From Agarophyton chilense (lineage: Eukaryota; Rhodophyta; Florideophyceae; Gracilariales; Gracilariaceae), in contig JARGXX010000075.1 of NCBI GenBank assembly GCA_030374765.1, forward strand, positions 1 through 64,000: 64,000 nucleotides of DNA, given 5' to 3'. A model generated the notes under the pieces. It saw nothing but the letters and a program-made list of their open reading frames with translations. It ran no database searches and had not been told where the DNA came from. This document shows, piece by piece, positions 52,190 through 62,015 of this stretch. The position numbers were made by a program, and so were the translations under genes. Position 1 is the first letter of the stretch. Each line of letters starts with the position of its first letter.

Positions 52190-53830
52190 ATGCAGTTCTC
52201 TAAACCGAACCTGGAGCTCACAGCTTCGTCGGACCTTGATAGTCTTCTTGGTCACCGCCACCACCCAGCCTATCTCAGCTATGGCACTGCTGGGTTCCGT
52301 GGTCTAGCGACTAATCTCTATGAAGCCGTGCTCCGATGCGGAGTTTTGGCAGCATGCAGATCGCATGTAGTTGGAGGAGAGGCCGTCGGTGTGATGGTTA
52401 CAGCTTCTCACAATCCGCCTGATGATAATGGTTTGAAGCTCGTTGAACCAGACGGCTCTATGCTAAATCCTGATTGGGAACAACTGGCGACTGAATTCGT
52501 CAATGCTTCGCATCACCCTACGCGCACGTTGCAGAATTTTGTTTCAGTTGATGATGTTGCAATCACACGAAGGGCTATTGTGGTAGTGGGTCGCGATTCT
52601 CGTGATAGTTCCACCACTCTTGTCGACCTGGTCGTGCAAGGAGTTGAGGCCGTGGGTGGTCGAGTAATCCGCATAGGTCTTGTTACAACTCCTCAGTTAC
52701 ACTTTTCAGTGCGCGCTCGTCATCGCGGCGATCCATGCAATATAATTCATTACAACGACAAGCTGCAGAAATCGTACGTTGATCTGACGCGAAACAAGCG
52801 TTTCTCAGCTCCAATTGGCGTGGACTGTGCGAATGGTGTTGGTGCAATCGCTGTTAAAGGTCTCAAGGGTCTTTCACTAAACCTCTTCGCGGTAAACAAA
52901 CCAGGAGACGGGCCTCTCAATCACGAATGTGGGGCCGACTTCGTACAAAAGAAGCGCCGCCCCCCGGTTATCTATTCTGGCGGTGATAAAGTTGCCGACA
53001 TCTGGGCATCACTTGACGGAGATGCGGATCGTCTCGTCATGTATCAGAATAGCGAGCGGGGCTTTGTTCTCGCGGACGGTGATCGCTTCGCGGCGCTCCT
53101 CGCAATGTTTGTTTCGAAACATCTAGCTGCATCTGGCATGTCGACACTGACAGTCGCTGTCGCACAAACGGCTTACTCAAACGGGGCTGCTACGCAGTAT
53201 CTCGAAACTCTTTCTGGGGTGGAGATAGTAATAGCGAAGACAGGAGTCAAACACTTGGAGAAAGCGGTGAGATTGTATGACATTGGAATATATTGGGAGC
53301 CAAATGGTCACGGAACGGTTCTCTTCAGCGAAAACGCGATTACAGAACTTAAAAAAGTGGCAAGCGATTCGGCCGGCTATGTTCGAAATGCCCACCAGTT
53401 GGATAGCATATCCACTCTTCTTGCCGTAAGCAGACTGGCTAACCAAGCGGTAGGTGACGGTATGGCTGATTTGTTGCTAGTTTGCGGTATTCTATGTAAG
53501 GAGGACATGACTTTTGATACTTGGTTACAACTATATGACGAGCGATGTAGTAGCAACATGATTGTTCATGTCAAGGACAAAAGCATAATCGTGACAGAGG
53601 ATTGCGATCGAACTGTGAAGAAACCAAATGCATTGCGAACATCAATTACAGAAATCACCTCCAGAAAAGGGTGTAGGGGCTTTGTTCGACCAAGTGGTAC
53701 GGAAGACGTGGTTCGAGTTTACACTGAGGCGCCAGTTGGAGGAGAGCAACTGGCGAAAGAAATGGCATTAAGAATCAGTCAATCAGTTTATGACAACTGT
53801 GGGGGGGTTGGGACAAGACCGCTGTTGTGA
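52190..53830 (+). CDS. AGM1: Phosphoacetylglucosamine mutase
   Basis: 546 residues, the usual length for eukaryotic AGM1/PGM3. It converts N-acetylglucosamine-6-phosphate to the 1-phosphate on the way to UDP-GlcNAc, used for glycoproteins, GPI anchors and chitin-like polymers. The phosphoserine loop TASHNPPDDNG (Ser73) includes the eukaryotic PPxDNG form. The metal loop is DGDADR (276-281). The sugar-binding loop EPNGHGTVLFS, typical of this subfamily, lies near residue 370. The phosphate-binding loop RPSGTEDVVRVY starts at 500. The protein is cytosolic, with no presequence. It converges on panB, with 90 bp between the stop codons. Confidence 0.95.
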   Translation: MQFSKPNLELTASSDLDSLLGHRHHPAYLSYGTAGFRGLATNLYEAVLRCGVLAACRSHVVGGEAVGVMVTASHNPPDDNGLKLVEPDGSMLNPDWEQLATEFVNASHHPTRTLQNFVSVDDVAITRRAIVVVGRDSRDSSTTLVDLVVQGVEAVGGRVIRIGLVTTPQLHFSVRARHRGDPCNIIHYNDKLQKSYVDLTRNKRFSAPIGVDCANGVGAIAVKGLKGLSLNLFAVNKPGDGPLNHECGADFVQKKRRPPVIYSGGDKVADIWASLDGDADRLVMYQNSERGFVLADGDRFAALLAMFVSKHLAASGMSTLTVAVAQTAYSNGAATQYLETLSGVEIVIAKTGVKHLEKAVRLYDIGIYWEPNGHGTVLFSENAITELKKVASDSAGYVRNAHQLDSISTLLAVSRLANQAVGDGMADLLLVCGILCKEDMTFDTWLQLYDERCSSNMIVHVKDKSIIVTEDCDRTVKKPNALRTSITEITSRKGCRGFVRPSGTEDVVRVYTEAPVGGEQLAKEMALRISQSVYDNCGGVGTRPLL

Positions 53831-53920
53831 TCTCTGCAACATTAATAGCACGATGGATTCGTGAGATGACGGCACTCAAGTTCGACTCAGTTTGGATTTG
53901 AGGAGTATTGACGCTGAGGT

Positions 53921-54940
53921 TTAGTATAAGTGCGTTGGTTCATCTAGAGCGCCATCAGAAGTTGATGGTGGCGAGCTCGATGATACACAACGCGCTGATC
54001 GATTCGACGCCAGAAGGCGTTTCAATTCATTATACTCTCCGTCAGAAATTTTGTAAGGGGAGTGAGTTGCAGATGGAAATGTACGCGCCTTGACTTGCTT
54101 ACAATAGCTATCGATTGCCTTATCGATAAGAGGCCCAACGTCGGCAAAGGCTTTCGAGAATTTCGGAGCAGCTTTCGCGTGTTGCGGGTGAGAAAGAATG
54201 CCAAGCATGTCATGGTACACCAAAACCTGGCCATCACATTTACTTCCGCTACCGATACCTATGACGGGTATGTTGACTGCCCCTGAAACGAGAGAAGCAA
54301 CGCGTTCTGGAACGCACTCCAAAACGACAGCAAATGCACCCGCCTCTTCCACTGCTTGTGCGTCCCTCACAATGTTTACGGCAGTTTTTGCAGTGCGACC
54401 TGTTGCTCTGAACGCCCCCTCTCGACTCACCGCTTGCGGCAACAAACCGATGTGCCCCATGACTGCTATGCCTGCATCTACAATTCTTTTGATGACGGGA
54501 GCACGGTTGACACCTCCTTCCAGTTTTACGGCGTCTACAGCTGAATTTTGAATTAAACGGACAGCGCTTTTGATGCCGACTTCGGGAGATACTTCATAGG
54601 TCCCAAAGGGAAGATCAGCGATGAGGAGAGCGGTGTTGACTGCTCTACGGGCGGCGGATGAGTGATGAATCATGTGATCCATTGTGACCGCCTGCGTTGT
54701 GCGGTGCCCAAGAACTACCATTCCGAGAGAATCGCCCACTAGGACAATGTCAACTCCAGCTCTTTCGGCATGAAGGGCGGTCGGATAGTCGTAAGCTGTC
54801 AGCATTGTTATGGGAATTCCTGCCCTGTGTTGAGAGCGGATGTATTGGAGTGTTTTTCTTTCGGCATGGTGAGAAAAAGATCGCACAACTTGTGAGTACT
54901 GTCGGGAACGGGCTAATGATAAAAGAGCTGGGAAGATCAT
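53921..54940 (-). CDS. panB: Ketopantoate hydroxymethyltransferase
   Basis: 339 residues from ATG 54940; the longer frame starts only at a GTG. It transfers a hydroxymethyl group from 5,10-methylene-tetrahydrofolate to 2-oxoisovalerate, the first committed step of pantothenate and coenzyme A synthesis. Signatures are ITMLTAYDYPTALHAERAG, DIVLVGDSLGMVVLGH, IADLPFGTYEVSPE, DAVKLEGG, FAVVLECVPE (catalytic Glu) and IGIGSGSKCDGQVLVYHDMLG. The first ~35 residues (MIFPALLSLARSRQYSQVVR and so on) are basic and amphipathic, like a mitochondrial presequence, as in plants and fungi. It belongs to the TIM-barrel PanB family, whose bacterial members are about 265 residues. The extra C-terminal ~40 residues are Ser/Arg-rich. 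Confidence 0.93.
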   Translation of the reverse strand: MIFPALLSLARSRQYSQVVRSFSHHAERKTLQYIRSQHRAGIPITMLTAYDYPTALHAERAGVDIVLVGDSLGMVVLGHRTTQAVTMDHMIHHSSAARRAVNTALLIADLPFGTYEVSPEVGIKSAVRLIQNSAVDAVKLEGGVNRAPVIKRIVDAGIAVMGHIGLLPQAVSREGAFRATGRTAKTAVNIVRDAQAVEEAGAFAVVLECVPERVASLVSGAVNIPVIGIGSGSKCDGQVLVYHDMLGILSHPQHAKAAPKFSKAFADVGPLIDKAIDSYCKQVKARTFPSATHSPYKISDGEYNELKRLLASNRSARCVSSSSPPSTSDGALDEPTHLY

Positions 54941-56371
54941 CTCTGGGCTTATGTGAGCTGGACTTCCGAGGCTATGGAAGATTTGATGGGACACTGCTCA
55001 TGCGAATGGTGACCATTGTCATTACCTGTCTCTTCCTCGGCACGCCTGCTGTTATTCCTTGATCTCCTAGAGGATGACGCACGCAGTCCATGCACATGGA
55101 CACGGTTACTTTTTAGTGCGCAGAACAACTCAACACGACTGCAACGTGTAACGTGTCCTCCTTCCCCAAACTCCCGTCTGGGAATCAGGATATCCTCTCA
55201 ACGAAATACACATATCTCAAAAAGCGTTTTGCGAATAGCTTGCAAGAAACTTCACAGATTAGACTTCTCACTTTCGCAACAAGAAGCAAGTATGAGCCCC
55301 ATTTACGGAGTTTAGAAGTACTGCTAACAACAATAAACGGAAGTTTTTCACATCTACAAAAGAATGTAAGCAAAAACACAAAAATGCAAATATATCATAA
55401 AACGTTTACATGATACTAATTAACTTCCATAAAGTAATAGACACCAAACCGAAATATTAAAGTTTTGATACATTTAAAACTATTCGAAAATTCGTAACAA
55501 TCCAAAAATTACTTCACTGAGGAAGACTCAACGAAGACTACGAAGTACGCGCACTTAAACAATGACGCAGTCGCGCATCACGCCGTTTTTGTAGTGGTGG
55601 GTATTTTTGAAGCTTTTTGATGAAATAAATGTTTCTTTTGGTATACCAAAAATGGCGCGATTCTGTTCGCAGTAATTGTCCACACATTAACGCGACAAAA
55701 AAATTTTAGCCGACAATGCCCAAAGCGCATCATATACCCAGCTTTTTGCCTCAGCTCGAAAACCAAGGCCCATCCAAGAAGATACATCTCCTCTCCCTTT
55801 CTGAAACATCAGTGTTCGATTCCCATGATGTCAAATTCAAAACGCGCGCGCATTTTACCATACACCAACGCCTTCTTTTTTAATAGCAAATGCTAGTCCG
55901 CGTCTGAATTTCCATGACAACCTGTCCTCAAGCACAACCTAAACTCTAATCTTGAAGCTCTCAGAGTGGCCTTATTCGAACGATTTGATCACAATATCTC
56001 TTGGCAGGCTCTTGCTGCAAAGTACTTTGTCTTACATAGCGCTTTGTGACGGGAGCTCGCCTCATAATCTCGTAGTCATCCCGACGCCCCACCGCATCAG
56101 CCTTAAAACATAAAAGTTCATGTGCTATCTCAGGGCCGAAAAATAACTTTGACACAAAGCGATGAACTGATTATAACGGAATACATCTTTTACCTCGCAG
56201 AAATTAACACTCTTTTCTACGGGCAAAAAGTCAGAGATCCTGTACATGAATACATTTTTCTAAAGTCGGCCTGTCCCTAAATTGAAATCTCATCTACAAG
56301 GAAATCATCCGACTAACGGATGGCTAAAATTGTTCATGACACGAAATAATCTGAAGCTGCACCATTTTTAA
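54941..56371. other. Intergenic, AT-rich
   Basis: No gene seen. Base composition turns AT-rich from about 55200 and stays so to about 57850. Confidence 0.5.
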
Positions 56372-57060
56372 ATGATTGATGATAAACGAATTAACTCTGT
56401 CAAAACGCATGTTTTGGGAGATCATATTTCCAGAGTATCAGCCGCTGTTCAACGTTATAATATCAAGAGAGAAAAGAAATTATTGATCATAGATCAATCT
56501 GTAGCTTCTTTTGAAAACATGAAGGAAAAAAGGCTCCGGAAAAAAATTAGAGCGAAAAAAAAGACGACCTGGTTCAAAAGTCTGTGACGACGAAGGGCAA
56601 CTTAGGGCGCGTAACCACTATTCCAGTCTTCTCAGCAAACAAAAGTCCGGACAAACCTGTCAAGTTATTTCGAGATAAGTTAGCTCATTATCGTATAGTA
56701 CAAAGACAGTTTTAATCGCTTCATCTCTTTTATTCTGATTTTTATTTGTTTCAACGCAATCCTCCTGTTGTTGATACCTAAATTGTCTACCAATAGGCTA
56801 AGAACTTTGTCGCAGAAACCGAGAGTTTCTGTCGATCACACACGCATCTTCTACTTTTGCTAGATTAATAGGATGCCCATTTCCAGAATGAGACCGTGAA
56901 AGTCACTAAGAAGAAATAAAAACCTTTATGTTGGGCGATGTATTCACAATGTCTACTCTCGCTCGCATACAGCGACCAACATTCGTTCCGGATTCTTCAA
57001 AACTTGTATTTGGGACCCTGATGTATCGGCTTCCAATTATCTTCCTCTAAGAGACATATT
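56372..57060 (+). pseudogene. Pogo/Tigger-like DDE transposase relic
   Basis: Four traces read in order across several frames and stops. SRVSAAVQRYNIKREKKLLIIDQS matches the segment before the first catalytic Asp (canonically I.N.DE.G). VTTKGNLGRVTTIPVFSANK (about 56583-56642) matches the strand after it. FYLFQRNPPVVDT and AKNFVAETE then lead to LLLLLD at about 56850, the second Asp region. NIHSGFFKTCIWDPD near 56980-57020 matches the usual C-terminal NIxSGFrxTGIW motif. At least six stops or frame changes interrupt it, and the segment before the C-terminal motif is partly deleted. Recognition is by pattern, not alignment. Confidence 0.55.
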
Positions 57061-58362
57061 AGTGTGGCGACGGTGAAGAAAATGTTCATCAGTTTTTCCA
57101 AACAGAACTATTCCTTATTGCGTGACGCGAGCGTGGAAGAAGATGTTCATGTTCGTATCAACACGACGTTTTGGTCCCATCTCACCAGTCATGCGGTCTT
57201 GAGTGGACTTAAACTGCGCGAGGACGCCCGCTGACGAATGTACCTGGGGAACAAAGAAAGAAGCCATGAATTCAGTGCCTACTAAGAACTGTAAATCAAA
57301 TTTGGCGACTGATTTGGTTGGGCCCGGAGCGTAGAATTCGATTCATGCTGTTAGGGGAAACTCGGAGTGAGCGTCGTATGCGTCGCATAGAAAAGGCAGA
57401 AATGATTATGATGACTGTTTTGAATGATGGAAATGTCCGAAAGCGTGGTTGAGGTTTGGATGCACTCCTGAATCGTGCCAGAGGGCGCATATATCTTGTC
57501 GAATTTAAAAATGGTTGAATTTGGCTCATTGAAGCATGTTTTATTTTTGGGCTTGTATCGGAAGTTGTGGCCGAAACCGCCTCGGGTTTCACTCACAGCC
57601 AATGGTTTGTTTTTTTTAACCAAGGAGAGCCCGGTTGGAAGAAATTTGGTTGGGTGGTTCGAAAGATATGGCCGTTACAGAAGAAATACTTTTAATAAAT
57701 TCTCTTTTCTTGTCGATTTAATGTGCGGACGGTTACGAAGCCTAAAAATCCTAATAGAGAGAGACTCCTACAAACACAACGACTTAAGTTATGCCTACAT
57801 TAACTGCTGCTTTTCAATCAAATTACTGGTGATTGTGTGTGCATAACTGTCTGATTTGCACGTCACAAAGCAACGTTGAAGGTTGACATGTGTAGGCACA
57901 CTGCTATTCAAAGCTGACCTGCTCATATCAACAGGACACCACCTGAACAGCAACCGTCCGTGAACTTCTAAGATCCCTCCTTCTCATCCTCAGTACTCCT
58001 CAAAAATCTAAAACGCACACCTCTCGTTCTGTTCCCAGCCACCACTTTTCGAAAAAGCAAAACGCAGCAATGAGGGTGCTGCCAACCGCAGAGATCCTTC
58101 CAGCTTTCCCGTATTCCCCTCTGCTGCCACCTATGCAATTCAGCCAACGACGCCCCGCTCCCAGCCGGAGAAGTCTCGCCCTCTTTCTCGTGTGCACAAA
58201 CCAACTCCTTGTCAACACCTCCGGGTTCGAGTGGCTTCCAGATGGCGCCAACGGCCTCTTTCGCCGCCAGATCTCGCTGGAAGACAGTAACCCCGCCGTG
58301 GGGCGGCGACCAACGGCACAAGCTGTACGGGGAATTGCAGAAGGGCTAATCAGACGGCTGGG
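57061..58362. other. Intergenic, AT-rich then mixed
   Basis: No supported gene. A 111-codon ORF (58070-58405, ATG start) overlaps the start of the next gene in another frame and could equally be leader sequence. Confidence 0.45.
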
Positions 58363-58482
58363 ATGGGGGGTGGGCGTGGTCCAACCTTTACAGAAACAGA
58401 GTTAGAGAGCTTTCTAGATGTTTTAAAAAAACACCTTGTAGTCGGCGCTGAAGAGTACGACATGGTCGTCAGGATACCCAAA

Positions 58483-59660
58483 TGTAACGCAACGCGCTAC
58501 TCGGGAGACCAGCCGCAGGCGGCGAGAGCTACACACAGGCAGAGCCTGGAAAGCCGGGGTCGGCTATCTGGCCCTAGAGTCCGCAACGACTCAAGAGAGA
58601 CGTCGTCTCACAGGCGAGGAGTGTCTACTAGGCACAGACTCCTATCGTTCCACAGGAGCTCTTGGCGTCCGGAAGACGTGCTCGGAGTGGTGTCGATCCG
58701 ACACGAACCGAAGTGATCGGCCTGGATATACGCCGCGTATGACGAGTAGCCGGGGCGAGCCCCGGGATTGTACCAGAGCCCGGACGAGCGCCACGACCCT
58801 AACGTCGGCAACGGCGCACCAACCACTTCACCCAACGGGTGGCGATAGCAAAGCAGGGCAAGCTCTGAGATTGTACCAGCGCTCAGACGAGAGCGTCTGC
58901 TGATTATGCCGACTGGCGCCACAAAGTGGTAATCACTCACACCCAACGGGTGACGATAGCAAAGCAGGGCAAGCCCTGGTATTCAACCAGCGCCCAGACG
59001 AATGCGCCTGCCTGGCTTTACCAGCTGCACCTGGAAGTGATACTCACTTATCCGAGGCTCCCGATCCACACCTCGGTATCCAACGGATACCGGTCTACAA
59101 TCTGCTCGGGCAGTAGAACTGCCAGCGGTCCAATAGACCGAGCGAAAGTGCAATGCTCCACGCGGCGACCGATGGCCGTGAGGGCAAGGACTGGACGTGG
59201 AATACTCGATAGGCTAAAACGCGAGAGGTACCTCTGCAGCAGTTGATCAGACTGCTGCCTGTCTTGTCAGTGTCGACTGGGAACGAAGGTCTGATAACCC
59301 TATAGTCTCAAGACACGAACTAGTAGTTCGGAGGGCTCCCTACCTTTCAGGACTTTACTTCGGTATAGCCCCCGGCGACCCGGCGCTCAAGTACCGCCGG
59401 CCGCTTAGCAGTTAGCCATTACGATAAATTACAACTAATAAATACAATTAAAAATTACAAGGCAGCAGTGCAGAGCACTGTATGGTGCCAACCACACGAA
59501 CTAGCTGCCGGTCATTGCCACACGTATGACACCTAGCGCCATGCACGGTATTTCATCCTGGCAGTATGCCATCTATTACGGCGTCGTCACTGCTTAGTGT
59601 AAGGAGGTCGGAGGAGGATGGCTACTTGTCTTAAATAAGGGCCCGGCGCGTTGCGTCACA
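58483..59660. mobile_element. Solo LTR (1178 bp) with CCAAA target duplication
   Basis: It begins TGTAACGCAACGCGC and ends GCGCGTTGCGTCACA, 15-bp inverted ends with one mismatch bounded by TG and CA. CCAAA flanks both sides (58478-58482 and 59661-59665). A TATA-like CTTAAATAAGG is at about 59630-59640 near the right end. No gag or pol is present, so this is most simply a solo LTR left by recombination between two LTRs. A short non-autonomous element is the alternative. Confidence 0.8.
58740..59052. repeat. Tandem ~111-bp repeats inside the solo LTR
   Basis: CCCAACGGGTGRCGATAGCA starts at 58831 and again at 58942, 111 bp apart. A more diverged unit precedes them from about 58740. Each unit holds a GATTGTACCAGCGC/ATTCAACCAGCGC segment and short self-complementary arms such as CAGACGAGAGCGTCTG. 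Confidence 0.7.
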
Positions 59661-60352
59661 CCAAAACCAGGTGTCCTGATGAAAACCGATCTATAGACTC
59701 CCTTTGTGAGACATTTGCCCTGCTGTATTGCAAGAAGATACCAACGGGTGATCAGGGGATCCCGAGATCTGTTCTTCTTGCTAAATATATTTGTCAGGAT
59801 ATGACAGCTTTTGTGGATATGGGAGAAGTTGATGCTGAAGAAATGGAATTTTTACTGTCTAATTGGGCTGAGGTTTCGGAGAGCGATGACGAGGGAGATC
59901 ATGGGCCTCCAACGAATCAACCGTCCCTGCGTCCTTTAAACAGCATACCCTCTCCTGCTCGGGCACTTCCTTTGGTGCGTAAGAAGAGCCGCCGAGGCTC
60001 CTTCGGTGGTGAGGACTCCATTATAGAGCTTTTCAAATCATCCATGCCACAAGAGGAGACATTCAGAGCGGGGGAAAGGGAAAGAAGGGCACAGGAGCCG
60101 GATGACGATCGGGTTAGAATAGCGAAAGCGGCACGAATTCGAGCAGAGATCAAAGAGAAGGAAAGAAACGGAACAGAGAGGGAACACAAAGAGGCAAGGT
60201 TACAGAAAAGAGAAGACCAAAATTCGCGTGGATCATACATCCAGATGATTATCTTCGCCAAAAGAGACAAAAGTAGGTCTGAGGTCCGTAAGGGGCTGTG
60301 TATGGCGACAGGATGCGATGAAACACTGACTGCCAAATTGAGAGCCCTTTAG

Positions 60353-61736
60353 AGAAAACTTTCAAAAATGGCCCCACAACATTTCAGAGCAAGCTATCTC
60401 TTTAAGAGCCGATCCCAAAGTGAACAACCGTGATAATGTAACATCAGGATGTGACCGTCGCCTCAGGTTTCAAGACCCTTCACATTGGGAACTGCCTGGA
60501 GTGTCATGAAAGCCATTCAGAGAAAAACAAAGGAAACAAAGCGTCGCTCATTTGCCATCGCAGGGGCCTCTTTGGCATTGTACTACTTCATCAACCCTCG
60601 TTGCAGGATCGCGCGCAGAACGCTCCGCAAAAGACGATCATTTTGGGAAAGGAATTAAAATCTCTCTGATGGCGAATTCAAATCATGCTATCGAGTTTCA
60701 AAACGTCTTTCCAACTACTTTTAACATCCCTCCGTTCATTCTTATCCCAATACAACGAAGACTAATATCAAGATAAATTGGAAGAGCATTTCAACAGTAG
60801 AGCGATAGAAGCTGCTACAAAACTTGGGGCCTTTCTTCGCCTAATTTCTGGAGCTAGTTGCTAGGATGTTATGATCACTTATGGGTTAGTACGATCCACC
60901 GTCTATACCATTTTCGACAACTTTCTTAGTTCTTGTGACTACGTCTCGTATGGGCGTACGAATTACATAGTTACTCCAATTCCTGGCACTATGGCTAGCA
61001 GATATCAGAATGGTTTCAGCTTTTGCCTTTCCTTTCATCGTGTTCATGTGTAACCGGCTTTCGGAAGGCTTAAAATATGATGGGGTATTCTGTGGCGACC
61101 TCTTCAGTACGATCTGCAAAAAGCTTTAGTAATTGTGAACACTTCGATGAGGATCCATAACTACTGCATCAATTCTGGTGATTCTGGTGATGTTTTGTGC
61201 TCTGCTGATAGTGTTTTTGAGTCTGAAGCCCGTGAATGTTCGGAGAGATGGCTTGCGTGATCAACCGATGGGTATGATTTTTATTTCGATTTTTTGGAAA
61301 ACGACAACTTCACTAGCGACAGTTGCCTTTCTGAAGGTATTGTGGACTTTGCTGACAACTACTCGATAACGCGAGTCAGGCTGTGTCGAATTATTGAGAA
61401 GCTTAAGTTTGTGCGTCCTTGTTTGGGGTAAATCGGTACCGGGTGCCGTGTCGAAAGCATTAGAGGCCATCGGTTCAATAGACTCTAGGCGTCGACAGCT
61501 GCTAGCTTTAACGCGGCTGAGCTGGTTGGCGTGGCGCAGCGCGCTGCGAACCTGTCCCTCACCAGCGGCGTGGTACAGAAATTCGACGAAATGACCGTAC
61601 TCTAGAATGAGGTGCACGCCACGGTCTCCGACGCACACACGCAGGTGGTCAAACTGCTGTCCTAACAACAACGCGCCGCGCTCCGAGGCGCGTTGCGCGC
61701 GGAAGGCACACATTATCTATTTGCTTTGGGCATTGT
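60353..61736. other. Intergenic region with a degenerate coding trace
   Basis: No intact gene. From about 61490 to 61720 one frame reads like protein (AELVGVAQRAANLSLTSG, FDEMTVL, EVHATVSDAHTQVVKLL) but is cut by TAG and TAA. I do not recognise it. It could be a pseudogene or an upstream exon of the ribosomal-protein gene. Confidence 0.35.
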
Positions 61737-62015
61737 GACATTGACAAAGGCAGTTCACCGGTGCAGATCCGCTTTCTTACCGATCTGATTCGCGACTGTA
61801 CGCAGCACGTCGTGAAGCAAAAACAGAACAAGATGAGCTGCCCCTGGCTCATGATCATGGTAACGAAGCGCCGTGGCCTCATGCAGTACTTGCTCCGCAC
61901 CAATTCAGAGGCTTACATACGCCTCGTCAACGAGATCGCCTTGCGTCCCAACTCTGTCATCCCCAGCGACCACCCGCAAGGCGCTAGGAAAGCCGCTACG
62001 CCCAGGTTGCACTGA
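61737..62015 (+). CDS. Ribosomal protein uS15 (organelle type), 5' end unresolved
   Basis: The clear homology starts DIDKGSSPVQIRFLTDLIRD, matching the DTGSpevQiA.LT.RI signature of uS15, and continues HVVKQKQNKMSC...MVTKRRGLMQYLLRTNSEAYIRLVNEIALRP, matching the HL..H.KD...r..L..Lv.kRr.LL.YL...d...Y..li..LglR core. uS15 binds small-subunit rRNA. The position as a nuclear gene suggests a mitochondrial ribosome subunit. The frame is open upstream to about 61610 but has no ATG, and 61761 is only a GTG. An upstream exon, or a truncated pseudogene, must therefore be considered. A ~20-residue basic tail follows the core. Confidence 0.6.
   Translation, partial: DIDKGSSPVQIRFLTDLIRDCTQHVVKQKQNKMSCPWLMIMVTKRRGLMQYLLRTNSEAYIRLVNEIALRPNSVIPSDHPQGARKAATPRLH

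Larger units (their letters stand above)
58363..60352 (+). pseudogene. Myb/SANT-like DNA-binding gene interrupted by a solo LTR
   Basis: The first 40 codons (58363-58482: MGGGRGPTFTETELESFLDV...YDMVVRIPK) form the first helices of a Myb/SANT-like domain. The rest follows the LTR (59661-60352) with CPDENRSIDSLCETFALLY and KKIPTGDQGIPRSVLLAKYI, matching the R..rs..SL..kF..L..kKPTGD..cP..v..AK pattern of Myb-like proteins often linked to transposons. Removing the 1178-bp LTR and one CCAAA copy joins the two halves in frame, giving about 268 residues. The C-terminal part is acidic and then Arg/Glu-rich and probably helical. The gene may be host or transposon-derived; its function as a DNA-binding protein is inferred. 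As it stands the insertion ends translation early. Confidence 0.7.

Noticed and set aside
58740-59260. Hammerhead ribozyme in the structured LTR repeats
   Set aside because: I looked for CTGATGA with a downstream GAAA core and did not see it.
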